In this document: one piece after another, positions 14,548 to 22,724 of the stretch
Numbering within the stretch: position 1 is the stretch's first letter
Layout of the letters: each line of letters begins with the position of its first letter
Notes under the pieces: model-generated
Databases searched by the model: none
Told to the model about the DNA's origin: nothing
Seen by the model: the letters and a program-made list of their open reading frames with translations, nothing else
Position numbers and translations under genes: made by a program
Source: a virus
Length of the DNA: 39,227 nt
Direction: 5' to 3' (one strand)
Virus record (IMG/VR): IMGVR_UViG_3300024262_000097
Coordinates: 1-39,227 of that record

Positions 14548-15735
14548 ATGGCTAACTCATTCGATGCTACAAACCCAGAATACTGGAGCAAGCGAATGCA
14601 GATCGTCCGACGTGACGTTCCTGTATACCCTAAGCTCGCAAGTTTTGAGGAGAAGAATGGTCTCAAAAACGGAGACACCGTGAACCGACCATACCACTCA
14701 CTCATCCGCGTACGTGACTACGCTAAAAGCACATCAACAACTCTTACAGACGTAACTGCTACTAACGAGCAGCTACTCGTGAACCAGTACAAAATTGCTG
14801 GTTTCTACATCGACGATGTTGAAGAGCTACAATCAAACTACGCTCTCCTCAACAAGTTTGTTGACGAGACTGGTAAAGAGCTCGAGCTCTTCTTGGACGG
14901 AGACTTCCTTGGAGAAGTTGCGCAGGCAACAAGTGACGTGGACGACGGTGATATCAACAGTGGTACTGACGGAATCCCTCACGCTGCAACAGTAGCAACA
15001 GTTAAGAAGCTCTTCTCTGTAGCTGCTAAGAAACTCAACATCCAGCACGTAGACATGGCTGGACGTTACGCTGTTATCTCACCTACCATCCACCAACTTC
15101 TTATCGAAGCTATGGACGGAAAGGACACAGCACTAGGAGACAGCACTGGAAAGAACGGACACATTGGTAAGTACATGGGATTCGATCTTTACATGTCAAA
15201 CAACTTGCCACTATCAGGACGATGGACACCAGCTAACAACCCAACAGACGGAGACACCGTTGTTGTTTCTGGAGTTACATGGATATTTAAGGCCGCAGCT
15301 GTTTCAGCAGGACACGTCAAGATTGGTGGTTCTACTGCTCTTACACTCGACAACCTTGTTCTCGCAGTTAATGGAACAGGTGTAGGTGATGGAACAGACT
15401 ACTTCGAGATTTCAGATGCTAACCGAAAGATCCTCGAAGGTTGTCTCGCTACTGACGGAGCAACTTACATGGACATCTTCCACGAAGGTGCTGGTGAGGC
15501 TACTCTCTCAGCTTCTGAGGTTGCAGACCCATGGTCACTCACTACTATTCACCAAATGATTGGTAAGCAGGGTGCTGTTGACATGGTTGTACAGAAAGCT
15601 CCTGGAGTTAAGTTCACAGAACCAGAGCTTAAGCTCGGTACTACAGTTCTTCCTTGGACTGTTTATGGACTTAAGACTTTCGACGAAGGTGCTAAAGCAC
15701 TCGTTGACGTGAAGGTAGACTCAAGCTCACTCTAA
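14548..15735 (+). CDS. Major capsid protein
   Basis: The 395-residue protein follows the scaffold gene. The N-terminal part (ANSFDATNPEYWSKRMQIVRR ...) and the segment NQYKIAGFYIDDVEELQSNY resemble HK97-fold coat proteins of P22/N4-like phages. An insertion of about 70 residues (residues 225-300) is rich in beta structure. A TTCG-capped hairpin right after the stop may tune the level of downstream transcription relative to this highly needed gene. Confidence 0.88.
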   Translation: MANSFDATNPEYWSKRMQIVRRDVPVYPKLASFEEKNGLKNGDTVNRPYHSLIRVRDYAKSTSTTLTDVTATNEQLLVNQYKIAGFYIDDVEELQSNYALLNKFVDETGKELELFLDGDFLGEVAQATSDVDDGDINSGTDGIPHAATVATVKKLFSVAAKKLNIQHVDMAGRYAVISPTIHQLLIEAMDGKDTALGDSTGKNGHIGKYMGFDLYMSNNLPLSGRWTPANNPTDGDTVVVSGVTWIFKAAAVSAGHVKIGGSTALTLDNLVLAVNGTGVGDGTDYFEISDANRKILEGCLATDGATYMDIFHEGAGEATLSASEVADPWSLTTIHQMIGKQGAVDMVVQKAPGVKFTEPELKLGTTVLPWTVYGLKTFDEGAKALVDVKVDSSSL

Positions 15736-15749
15736 TACATAGTTTTTGT

Positions 15750-15765
15750 GGGGGCTTCGGCCCCC
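15750..15765 (+). promoter_or_regulatory. TTCG-capped hairpin after the capsid gene
   Basis: GGGGGC (15750-15755) pairs with GCCCCC (15760-15765) around TTCG. There is no T-run downstream (CTATAG follows). It is therefore probably an mRNA stabiliser or processing barrier that protects the capsid message. Confidence 0.7.
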
Positions 15766-15788
15766 TATAGAACGTAACCAAAAAAACT

Positions 15789-16868
15789 ATGGCTAAAATT
15801 ATCGTGCAAGATGAGTACTTGACTGGTGGAGCTGAGATCAAAGCAGCTGACGGGACAACTCTTCTTAGTGAAGATGGAGTAGAGACTATTGCTACTGGTG
15901 CAGTTGATACAGATGCTCTCGCAACAGATGCAGTTGAGTCAGCTGATATCAAAGATGGTGAAGTGGGAGCTGCAGACCTTGCAGCAACACTTAATCTATC
16001 AGCAAAGACAGTTACACTCGGAGCTGTTTCAACAGGAGCTATCTCAGCTTCTGACGACGCAACCCTCACAAAGACAGATGATGGTGCAGTTGGACTAAAC
16101 CTCACACTTGCTCAGGAAAGTACATCTCCAGCAGCCAATGACGCTGTTGGACAGCTAGTCTTCCAAGGAAATGACGATGCTGCAAACGCAACTAACTACG
16201 CTGTAATTCAGGGAACTATCACTGATCCTACAGACGGAGCAGAGTTTGGTGGCCTTGTATTCAACGTTCAAGATGGAACAGGATCATTCAACCCAGCAGT
16301 TAACGTGACTCACGATGGAACAGCTGGAACACTTACAACCGGTACTGTTTACAACCAAGCAGGAGTTGGAACAGCAAACGGAACAGTCCTTGCAACAGAG
16401 TATGGTGATGGACGAAATCACATCACAGTTCTTACTCTTAGTAACGAGACACTTGATGCGCCTACAGCAGCAGCAGCAGAAGGTCACGGACAGCTTCTCT
16501 ACACTTTCCCAGCAGGAGTACATGTACATGAGGTAACAACCATGAACGTTGCTTTGCAGGGTGGTGGAACAGTAGACGCTGACACACCAGATATCGGAAT
16601 CGGATCTGTAATCGCAACTGGAGCAGTCTCCGTACTTGGTGGAACTGCAACATTCGAAGATTACGTTGATGGTTCAGCAGCAGCAGACTGTAGCGGAACA
16701 CCTACAGCAGTTGGTCCAGTCGGAGCAACAGCAGGAGTTCTCACAGGTATCTCTCTCAACGGAGCAGCAGATGTAAAAGCTGTTCACCTCAACTACGCAG
16801 ATACTTGGGCAGGAGCAGATACACTCACAGGTTCAGGTACTGTTATTCTCAAGTGGTCAGTAATGTAA
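15789..16868 (+). CDS. Capsid-associated fibre or decoration-like protein
   Basis: A 359-residue protein rich in Ala, Thr, Gly and Asp. The N-terminal third has fibre-like repeats (TDALATDAVESADIKDGEVG) seen in phage fibre and decoration proteins. The rest is beta-rich, with 'FPAGVHVHEVTTMNVALQ' and a C-terminal domain ending SGTVILKWSVM. The gene lies directly downstream of the capsid gene. It is most likely a head fibre, decoration or tail-surface protein. The exact role cannot be assigned. Confidence 0.6.
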   Translation: MAKIIVQDEYLTGGAEIKAADGTTLLSEDGVETIATGAVDTDALATDAVESADIKDGEVGAADLAATLNLSAKTVTLGAVSTGAISASDDATLTKTDDGAVGLNLTLAQESTSPAANDAVGQLVFQGNDDAANATNYAVIQGTITDPTDGAEFGGLVFNVQDGTGSFNPAVNVTHDGTAGTLTTGTVYNQAGVGTANGTVLATEYGDGRNHITVLTLSNETLDAPTAAAAEGHGQLLYTFPAGVHVHEVTTMNVALQGGGTVDADTPDIGIGSVIATGAVSVLGGTATFEDYVDGSAAADCSGTPTAVGPVGATAGVLTGISLNGAADVKAVHLNYADTWAGADTLTGSGTVILKWSVM

Positions 16869-16927
16869 TAGTTCACTGATTATGTTAGAGGAGCAATCCT
16901 CTAACTAGATGAGTCAATTATCAAACT

Positions 16928-16987
16928 ATGGCAGGACTTGCAACTAACATATCTAACCAAGCCCAGACAGATGGGTTACTAGTCTAA
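16928..16987 (+). CDS. Possible 19-residue micropeptide
   Basis: A tiny frame with the same ATG context as its neighbours, product MAGLATNISNQAQTDGLLV. It lies between the fibre-like gene and the 54-residue gene. The size is too small to judge. It is listed only because the gap is otherwise unexplained. Confidence 0.25.
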   Translation: MAGLATNISNQAQTDGLLV

Positions 16988-16990
16988 AAT

Positions 16991-17155
16991 ATGACACTAA
17001 GTGAACGAAAAAAAGCCTTTGAAGAAGGCATCGTAAAGCTCGAAGAGGAACTAGAGCTCAAGATGGTTCCAGTATTAAGTGCAACACCTCAAGGTATCTG
17101 GCCAGCGATCTCGCTCCTAGAACCAGAGGCCACTGAACAAATAACTAAAGAATAA
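16991..17155 (+). CDS. Small acidic helical protein, 54 residues
   Basis: From ATG 16991 to TAA 17155. The product MTLSERKKAFEEGIVKLEEE... is helical and acidic at the start, then has a Pro-containing tail (LSATPQGIWPAISLLEPEA). It ends 6 bases before the next gene. Sensible composition and tight packing support it. No function is known. Confidence 0.6.
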   Translation: MTLSERKKAFEEGIVKLEEELELKMVPVLSATPQGIWPAISLLEPEATEQITKE

Positions 17156-17161
17156 AATAAT

Positions 17162-17512
17162 ATGACCCTAATCACTAACATTCCGAAACCATTTCACGAT
17201 GCTTCTGTTACTGGAGTGGCAGAGCTAATGAAAGCAGGACAGATTGTTTTGACAAAAGTAGTTATCGAAAACACAGATGTAACAAAAGCTTATCTTCAGA
17301 TTTTCGATGCCGCTGCTTTAACTGACATTACTCTTGGAACAACTACTCCAACCTTTGTTCTTCCACTACCAGCATCAAGCTTGGTAATTGATGACCATGA
17401 GAATGGACTTATGTTCAAGAAGGGAGTTTGCTATGCAGTTACAACAACACCTGGAGGGAACACTTCTCCTGGTGCAATCTCAGTTCTATCGACAACATAC
17501 TCAGTAGAATAG
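17162..17512 (+). CDS. Virion protein, beta-sandwich-like, 116 residues
   Basis: The protein MTLITNIPKPFHDASVTGVA... is beta-rich, with a Pro/Leu strand 'TFVLPLPASSLVIDD' and a C-terminal 'GKGVCYAVTTTPGG'-like strand pair. It resembles small virion surface or neck proteins. The ATG is one base after the preceding spacer and the stop is one base before the next start (TAGTATG), so translation is coupled. The exact role is unknown. Confidence 0.6.
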   Translation: MTLITNIPKPFHDASVTGVAELMKAGQIVLTKVVIENTDVTKAYLQIFDAAALTDITLGTTTPTFVLPLPASSLVIDDHENGLMFKKGVCYAVTTTPGGNTSPGAISVLSTTYSVE

Positions 17513-17513
17513 T

Positions 17514-18281
17514 ATGAGCATGGTTTGGACAATTCCTTCATTTGACATGATAACAACCCTGGATCCTTCCACGGCTGATGTTGTTCATTTTGAAGATGAG
17601 GTTTATTGCGATGGCAATAACCTGTACTTAAAGAACTTGGGTTTTGGACGAGCTCGTTTTATCATGGCAACGACAGGAATGGCAGGAGCAAACGGGTACA
17701 TCTACATGGATGGAGGTAATGCTCAATGGCTATTTGCGATGGACACAGGAATTAACAACGCAATCGTATTCACTACAGCAGCTAACCGCGAGAAAGCTCA
17801 CGACCACGCTGCAACTACAGACCCTTACGTCTACTTCCACAGTGCAACAAACCCAGACACAGACAACACAGAGTGGTGGGGAGCAACTTACGACAGCACA
17901 TATAAGTATGGTTTGATTGAGTGTGGTAAGGGGCCTGTGGCAATCAACACATCACTTCTTCGTAAAGTAGCAGCGATTGATAACACTGATTCTCCTTACA
18001 CTATTGATGAAGCAGGACAGCCTTATCAGATCAACGTCGATACTTCTGCTGGAGCAGTCACTTGTGTTTTAGCAACCGACCTTATTCCATCAGACACAAC
18101 CAAAGCAGCAGAGATTATCATCATGGATGAGGGTGGAAATGCTGGGGCTAACAACATCACTATCAACACAGAAGGCGCAGAAACCATTAACGGTCAGGCT
18201 AGTGTTGCCATCCAGGCAAACAATGGTACAGCCTGCTTAAAAATTCGTGGCGGTCAGACCGACTGGCGACTAACAGACTAA
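17514..18281 (+). CDS. Virion or fibre protein, 255 residues
   Basis: The N-terminal half is Gly/Thr/Asn-rich beta structure with repeated aromatic strands (YIYMDGGNAQWLF). The C-terminal 100 residues (YQINVDTSAGAVTCVLAT ... NNITINTEGAETINGQ ... GGQTDWRLTD) match a small beta domain often found at the end of phage fibre proteins. It lies in a run of virion surface genes. Function as fibre or collar component is inferred. Confidence 0.6.
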   Translation: MSMVWTIPSFDMITTLDPSTADVVHFEDEVYCDGNNLYLKNLGFGRARFIMATTGMAGANGYIYMDGGNAQWLFAMDTGINNAIVFTTAANREKAHDHAATTDPYVYFHSATNPDTDNTEWWGATYDSTYKYGLIECGKGPVAINTSLLRKVAAIDNTDSPYTIDEAGQPYQINVDTSAGAVTCVLATDLIPSDTTKAAEIIIMDEGGNAGANNITINTEGAETINGQASVAIQANNGTACLKIRGGQTDWRLTD

Positions 18282-18283
18282 CT

Positions 18284-18718
18284 ATGCCTTTATTTTATGA
18301 CCCAACAGTTGGTGTTACTAGGACGCAGGTTAAGCCTTCACCAGTAACATACTCAACTGGACTTAAAGAACAAAACAAGTCTGTTCAGACCTCAGACGCA
18401 ACTCCGACAGCTATCTGGTCCTTAACTGGTGTTCTTGAAGAGACCACTGTTTATGTTGAAGTCATGGTAGCAGCACAGGAAACCAGCGACGCAGAACGTG
18501 CAGTATACAAACTAGGCGCATGCTTCTACAGAGCTTCTGGTGGAGCCTTGCTTCAGCAGGGATCAACAGTTTCAATGATGACCATTGAGTCAGATGCAAC
18601 TTATGCTTGCGACTTTGATATCAGTAGTCCAGACCTAGCACTCAAGGTTACAGGAGCAGCAGGAGACACAGTGAACTGGGTTGCAACAGTTACTTACTTC
18701 ATCGTAACCGACAGCTAA
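18284..18718 (+). CDS. Virion protein, 144 residues
   Basis: A beta-rich protein (YSTGLKEQNKSVQTSDATP, VYVEVMVAAQETSDAERAVYKLG, GDTVNWVATVTYFIVTDS). The pattern of alternating strands is typical of small capsid or tail surface proteins. It is tightly packed between its neighbours. No catalytic motif or family is recognised. Confidence 0.6.
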   Translation: MPLFYDPTVGVTRTQVKPSPVTYSTGLKEQNKSVQTSDATPTAIWSLTGVLEETTVYVEVMVAAQETSDAERAVYKLGACFYRASGGALLQQGSTVSMMTIESDATYACDFDISSPDLALKVTGAAGDTVNWVATVTYFIVTDS

Positions 18719-18719
18719 T

Positions 18720-19718
18720 ATGGCAATAGGAATAATTAACGGAAAAATCAACGAGGTTACATTAGTAAATAATGTGACAGACCTAGCATCCGCTGTAACA
18801 ACAGCAAAAGCTGGAGATACAATTAGAATTGCCCCAGGAACTTATACACTTACAAGTTCTTTGGTCATTCCTTCTGGAGTTACTCTGCAAGGTTCGGGGG
18901 TAGGTCAAACAACTCTCTACGGTGCTTTTGCTGATGCACTCATCAAGATGGAAAACGCCTCTGTTGGCCCCTATGGTGTTGCAGCTTTGACTGCATGGGC
19001 AAACTCTGGAACAACAGATACTGCAGGTGATGCAACAAATATAAACGATGGAGATATCCTCTTCCTTCAAGATGGCGGTGGCTCTGAAAAGTTTACTAGC
19101 ACTGCTTTTGGAAATGGCAATCCTGGAACTGGAGCTTATAAATTACGTCATGAAGTTCCTATTGCTTTCAACGTATCCTCAACACTGACTGTTTATAATG
19201 TTTATTCTTCGGACATTGTTATTGAAAAATTGACACTTCTTGGAGATAGTTCAAACACAACAAATGGGATCAGTATTACTGGAGGTAAGAACATTTGTGT
19301 TAGAGATGTAAAAATCAAGAATTGTGTTCATGCCCCTCTACTTCTTCAAAGTGTTGTTGAAAGCAATTTTGAATATAAAGGTTTTGATAGTACAAACAAC
19401 TGTCTACGTGTTGTAGCTGGTGGTATTACAGATTGCAAAGTTAGTTTGTCGTCTTATAATTGCGCCACAGCTGCAAACAGTGTGGTGGTTATGTATAGTT
19501 ACTATTCAGACTTGTCTGTTGTCACATTTGGTTCAACACCAAGCGACACTACATTCAACTTCAATCTATGCCAGAGGAATATTATTAGAGTAATTTCTTC
19601 AACAACAGCAGGAGTTAGAACTCTGCAATTAAACTCATCAGACGACAATATAGTACATTGTTCAAGCCAGATGGCTGTTCTTGATAGTGGTACTGGTAAC
19701 CAAATAACTTCAACATAA
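18720..19718 (+). CDS. Right-handed beta-helix protein (pectate-lyase-like, tailspike candidate)
   Basis: The 332-residue protein begins with AGDTIRIAPGTYTLTSSLVIPSGVTLQGSG, the classic opening turn of phage and bacterial parallel beta-helix proteins. Later coils follow the pattern 'IVIEKLTLLGDSSNTTNGISITGGKNICVRDV'. Such proteins are tailspikes or depolymerases that bind or cut surface polysaccharide. No catalytic residues are evident. The fold is confident and the tailspike role is inferred. Confidence 0.75.
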   Translation: MAIGIINGKINEVTLVNNVTDLASAVTTAKAGDTIRIAPGTYTLTSSLVIPSGVTLQGSGVGQTTLYGAFADALIKMENASVGPYGVAALTAWANSGTTDTAGDATNINDGDILFLQDGGGSEKFTSTAFGNGNPGTGAYKLRHEVPIAFNVSSTLTVYNVYSSDIVIEKLTLLGDSSNTTNGISITGGKNICVRDVKIKNCVHAPLLLQSVVESNFEYKGFDSTNNCLRVVAGGITDCKVSLSSYNCATAANSVVVMYSYYSDLSVVTFGSTPSDTTFNFNLCQRNIIRVISSTTAGVRTLQLNSSDDNIVHCSSQMAVLDSGTGNQITST

Positions 19719-19719
19719 T

Positions 19720-19917
19720 ATGAAGATTCTAAGAAACATCAAGACTGATACAACATTGACTATCCAAGATGAGTCTGACAAAGAAATCACCCTAGAGTTT
19801 GCAGATAATGTTGTAATTGTTGAGAGAGATAACGACCCTGGATTTGGAGATATCATCACGAATGAAGTCAAGATCTATAATCTTAAAGTAGACGAATACG
19901 AACTAATCGACGCTTAA
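19720..19917 (+). CDS. Hypothetical 65-residue protein
   Basis: The protein MKILRNIKTDTTLTIQDESD... is short, acidic and beta-rich, ending KVDEYELIDA. It begins at the TAATATG junction with the beta-helix gene and ends at another TAATATG, so it is translationally coupled on both sides. No family is recognised. Confidence 0.65.
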   Translation: MKILRNIKTDTTLTIQDESDKEITLEFADNVVIVERDNDPGFGDIITNEVKIYNLKVDEYELIDA

Positions 19918-19918
19918 T

Positions 19919-20122
19919 ATGGAACTACAAGAACTAAAAACAATGCTTGAGGAGGGGGTTCCAAAGGAGATTGAGGTTACTGAGGAAGAGCTTGTACAGA
20001 TGTACAGGCACTTTGACAATCTCTTTGAAGAGGAGCTTGACAAGCAGATCGCAAGTGTCAACAAGCACGAGGTGGAATACAAAGGCAAGACCATTGAACT
20101 CAAGATCACAGATAAGAAGTAA
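19919..20122 (+). CDS. Hypothetical 67-residue helical protein
   Basis: The protein is helical and acidic (MELQELKTMLEEGVPKEIEV... EELVQMYRHFDNLFEEELDK), ending in a basic 'TIELKITDKK'. It sits between the beta-helix and lysis-like genes. No family is recognised. Confidence 0.65.
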   Translation: MELQELKTMLEEGVPKEIEVTEEELVQMYRHFDNLFEEELDKQIASVNKHEVEYKGKTIELKITDKK

Positions 20123-20126
20123 CGTT

Positions 20127-20375
20127 ATGTCGGAGGAGATGTTAAAAAGCAGGATTGATGGTCTCGAAAAAGGTCAGAAGGAAGTACAAGACGACGTGAA
20201 GCTCATCAAAGAAAACCACTTGGTTCACATCCAAGATGATATCACTGAACTCAAAATCTGTAGCAAGGAACACGGTACAGATCTCAAGTGGCTTAAAAGG
20301 TTCTTTTTCTATATCGCGGGTGCAACAGTAGCAGGACTTATTGCAGCAGTTTTGAACCTCATGATATCTATCTAA
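20127..20375 (+). CDS. XhlA-like membrane protein (holin-associated candidate), 82 residues
   Basis: From ATG 20127 the protein is a hydrophilic coiled coil (LKSRIDGLEKGQKEVQDDVK) followed by one C-terminal membrane helix (FFFYIAGATVAGLIAAVLNL). This architecture matches haemolysin XhlA-type proteins in phage lysis modules. The neighbours are a papain-like peptidase and a two-helix holin candidate. The start at 20127 follows the previous stop. The longer frame from 19947 only overlaps the neighbour. Confidence 0.65.
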   Translation: MSEEMLKSRIDGLEKGQKEVQDDVKLIKENHLVHIQDDITELKICSKEHGTDLKWLKRFFFYIAGATVAGLIAAVLNLMISI

Positions 20376-20392
20376 GTCTTAACCAAGACTAT

Positions 20393-21475
20393 ATGGCTCT
20401 ATTTAGAAAAGAGAACTTCGGATATGTAGAGGACAACTTTGATCCTCGTGATGTATGGCTGGATGAGGTTTTCGCAGGAGATGAGGAGAGGGAGCTTCCA
20501 ACGAAGTTCCACATAGATGGACTCAAGTTTGATTGGCAGGGTCTGTATCCTTACTGTGTGTCGTTCGCTGCTACATCAGTAGTCGAATATCACCATGAGA
20601 AAGAGACAGGCAAGACAATCAGACTATCACCAGCACATCTATTCTACGCAGCAGAGGGTGGACTACATGGTAGCAACGTAAGAAAGAACTTGAACGTAGC
20701 AGTAGATAAGGCAAAAGGCTTGATCCCAGATCAGGCGTTCCCAATGCCACCGGACCCAAGAATCAAACCAAAAGATTGGTATGACAGATACAGTAAGAAG
20801 GCCAAAGCGATCCCCTTCAAAGATGCAACTAACATCAAAGCATACGCAAAAGTCACACCGACTAAAAGTGCTATTAAGAAAGCTCTCATCGACCACGGAC
20901 CACTTCTTATCGGGGTATACGCATCTTCCAAAGACGGGTACTACACAGGGCATGGAGAGCGAGAAAGAGATAATGATAATCACGTCATTGCACTCACTGG
21001 ATGGGATGACGATCTGGATGTCTGGTACATCCATGACTCGCAAAGCTGGGTCAGACCAAACAACGGGGTCGGAACATTAAGCCAGAACTACACATTCAAC
21101 TTCGCTTATGCCGTCACGGAGCTACCTACGGACTGGAAGCAGTTGCGAGATGAAGCTCGAAAGAAAGACTTTATCCCAGAACCAACCAGCCCATACCCAT
21201 CAGTGCTTGACCACTATGGCAAGCAGAGGAATCTGGAGCTTGAGATTGCGACCGCAAACGAAATGCTCCAGCGATTCAAAGTGTTCAATAACAAATCAGT
21301 AACAGATGCAGCAGGACGATTCTGGACCGTCTATATCAACGCTATTGCTTACGGAGGCTACAGTTATACAGACATTATCAATGACTGTTATCACTGGAGG
21401 CGCACTGGAACTCACATCTTTGACCTTAATCACAAGACAAGAGAGATGTGGCTTAAAGAAAAACTAGGTAAATAA
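20393..21475 (+). CDS. Papain-like (C1) cysteine peptidase
   Basis: A 360-residue protein. The catalytic set fits the papain family: Gln49 and Cys55 in 'DWQGLYPYCVSFAA', then His197 in 'DNDNHVIALTGWDDD'. The usual Asn-Ser-Trp motif is replaced by HDSQSWV (residues 214-220). 'IKKALIDHGPLLIGVYA' is the conserved strand before the active-site His. The C-terminal ~120 residues contain Trp/Tyr-rich helices and may bind a target. It lies in a lysis-like block, so it may act on peptidoglycan cross-bridges or host or virion proteins. No signal peptide is seen. Confidence 0.8.
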   Translation: MALFRKENFGYVEDNFDPRDVWLDEVFAGDEERELPTKFHIDGLKFDWQGLYPYCVSFAATSVVEYHHEKETGKTIRLSPAHLFYAAEGGLHGSNVRKNLNVAVDKAKGLIPDQAFPMPPDPRIKPKDWYDRYSKKAKAIPFKDATNIKAYAKVTPTKSAIKKALIDHGPLLIGVYASSKDGYYTGHGERERDNDNHVIALTGWDDDLDVWYIHDSQSWVRPNNGVGTLSQNYTFNFAYAVTELPTDWKQLRDEARKKDFIPEPTSPYPSVLDHYGKQRNLELEIATANEMLQRFKVFNNKSVTDAAGRFWTVYINAIAYGGYSYTDIINDCYHWRRTGTHIFDLNHKTREMWLKEKLGK

Positions 21476-21527
21476 CTGTAAAGTTAGCCTAAAAAATGGT
21501 AAAATAGAGGAGAGAAGTTATAACTCT

Positions 21528-21737
21528 ATGACTGTACAATCTATGGCAGCTCGAAAAAAAGAATGGTACTACTCCACAACTATCTGGGGTAATGGACTAC
21601 TCAGCCTAGCAGGTGGTTCAACACTACTAGGTAATTTCCTTATTACAGGGAACTTTAGTGTTGAAGCTACAGTAGCCCTTGTATTTGGGGCACTTAACGT
21701 AATTAACCGTTTCAGAACTACTACTGAAATTAAATAA
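21528..21737 (+). CDS. Holin candidate, 69 residues with two membrane helices
   Basis: After a basic N-terminus (MAARKKEWYY) there is one hydrophobic stretch around 'GNGLLSLAGGSTLLGNFLI' and another around 'SVEATVALVFGALNVI', ending basic (NRFRTTTEIK). This size and topology fit small holins. GAGGAGAG lies ahead of the ATG. Position after the XhlA-like protein and the peptidase supports a lysis role, which is inferred only from topology and context. Confidence 0.6.
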   Translation: MTVQSMAARKKEWYYSTTIWGNGLLSLAGGSTLLGNFLITGNFSVEATVALVFGALNVINRFRTTTEIK

Positions 21738-21742
21738 GAACT

Positions 21743-22021
21743 ATGTTACTTGACGATAAGAAATCAGAGCTATTTGTCCGACGCTCTTCAAAAGACGGAC
21801 GAACTGGAGAGATTGTAGCAGTGGTGCAAGCCATTGGTGCAGACCCAGTTGTTGGAATGAACATCAAGAAAATGGGGTATTTCCCAATGGATGAGGTTGA
21901 ATTTCACAAGATGATGACTGGCGAGATTCTCAAAGAAAAGATGGTGGAGGAGAAGCCAGAACCTAAAAAGGAAGAAAAGAAGGAGGTAAAGAAAGTCAAG
22001 AAAGCAAAGAAAGCTGAATAA
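21743..22021 (+). CDS. Hypothetical protein with Lys/Glu-rich tail, 92 residues
   Basis: The N-terminal 60 residues form a compact domain (ELFVRRSSKDGRTGEIVAVV...MGYFPMDEVEF). The C-terminal third is a repeated Lys/Glu/Pro tail (EKPEPKKEEKKEVKKVKK) likely to be disordered. The tail could contact DNA or the virion interior. No family is recognised. Confidence 0.65.
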   Translation: MLLDDKKSELFVRRSSKDGRTGEIVAVVQAIGADPVVGMNIKKMGYFPMDEVEFHKMMTGEILKEKMVEEKPEPKKEEKKEVKKVKKAKKAE

Positions 22022-22066
22022 CTTTCATTCAATTCTCCGCATAACTAGCTTGTGCGGAGTGATGAT

Positions 22067-22723
22067 ATGACAGGACAACAACTTATTGACAAGCTTAACT
22101 ACCTTGTCGACGATACCACGCTCGATTCAACTCGAGCCTTGGAGCTTATCAACGCAGCTTATCAGGGCATCTGCTCTCGTAGGGTGTGGAACTTTTTAGT
22201 TACGTCCGACACCTCTAATACAATCTCATCATCCACGACTGCTTACGCCCTCCCGTCAGATTTCTTACTACCTGTAGCTGCTCGTACTTACGATGCCACA
22301 CAGGACAGTTATGACGAGATGGCATTTGTGCCATTTAGCGCAAGACGTAAGTACCATAATTCTAGTGGGTATGTAACGATTGATAAGGTGAACGACAACC
22401 TCGAGCTTACTTCAAGTCCATCAGATGATCTGATTGGCGATACGATTGAGCTTGATTATACGTACTTACCGACTGACGTTGCATTGGGTACTTCACCTAT
22501 TCTTCCGACAGCCTATCACTCCATCTTGGCGTATGAGGCTGCAAAGAACTTCTACTATGCTGAGCAATCAGATCTAGTAACAGAAGGTGGCTTTGATGCT
22601 CGAATGGCTGGTGAATACAATAGACTTTACTCAGGACTCATTGACTACGACATGCAGCTTGGAGATGCGCTTGATGATAACTACGTGCCGCAGACAGATT
22701 GGTCAGGACTAAGCGATAGTTAA
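22067..22723 (+). CDS. Tail adaptor or tubular protein A-like
   Basis: The 218-residue protein starts at ATG 22067 with a GGAG ribosome site. A GTG at 22052 lies inside that region. The N-terminus MTGQQLIDKLNYLVDD... and 'DSTRALELINAAYQGICSRRVW' match head-tail adaptor proteins of short-tailed phages (P22 gp4 or T7 gp11-like). The middle 'YALPSDFLLPVAARTYD' is the characteristic second block. It would dock onto the portal and begin the tail tube. Confidence 0.75.
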   Translation: MTGQQLIDKLNYLVDDTTLDSTRALELINAAYQGICSRRVWNFLVTSDTSNTISSSTTAYALPSDFLLPVAARTYDATQDSYDEMAFVPFSARRKYHNSSGYVTIDKVNDNLELTSSPSDDLIGDTIELDYTYLPTDVALGTSPILPTAYHSILAYEAAKNFYYAEQSDLVTEGGFDARMAGEYNRLYSGLIDYDMQLGDALDDNYVPQTDWSGLSDS

Positions 22724-22724
22724 T

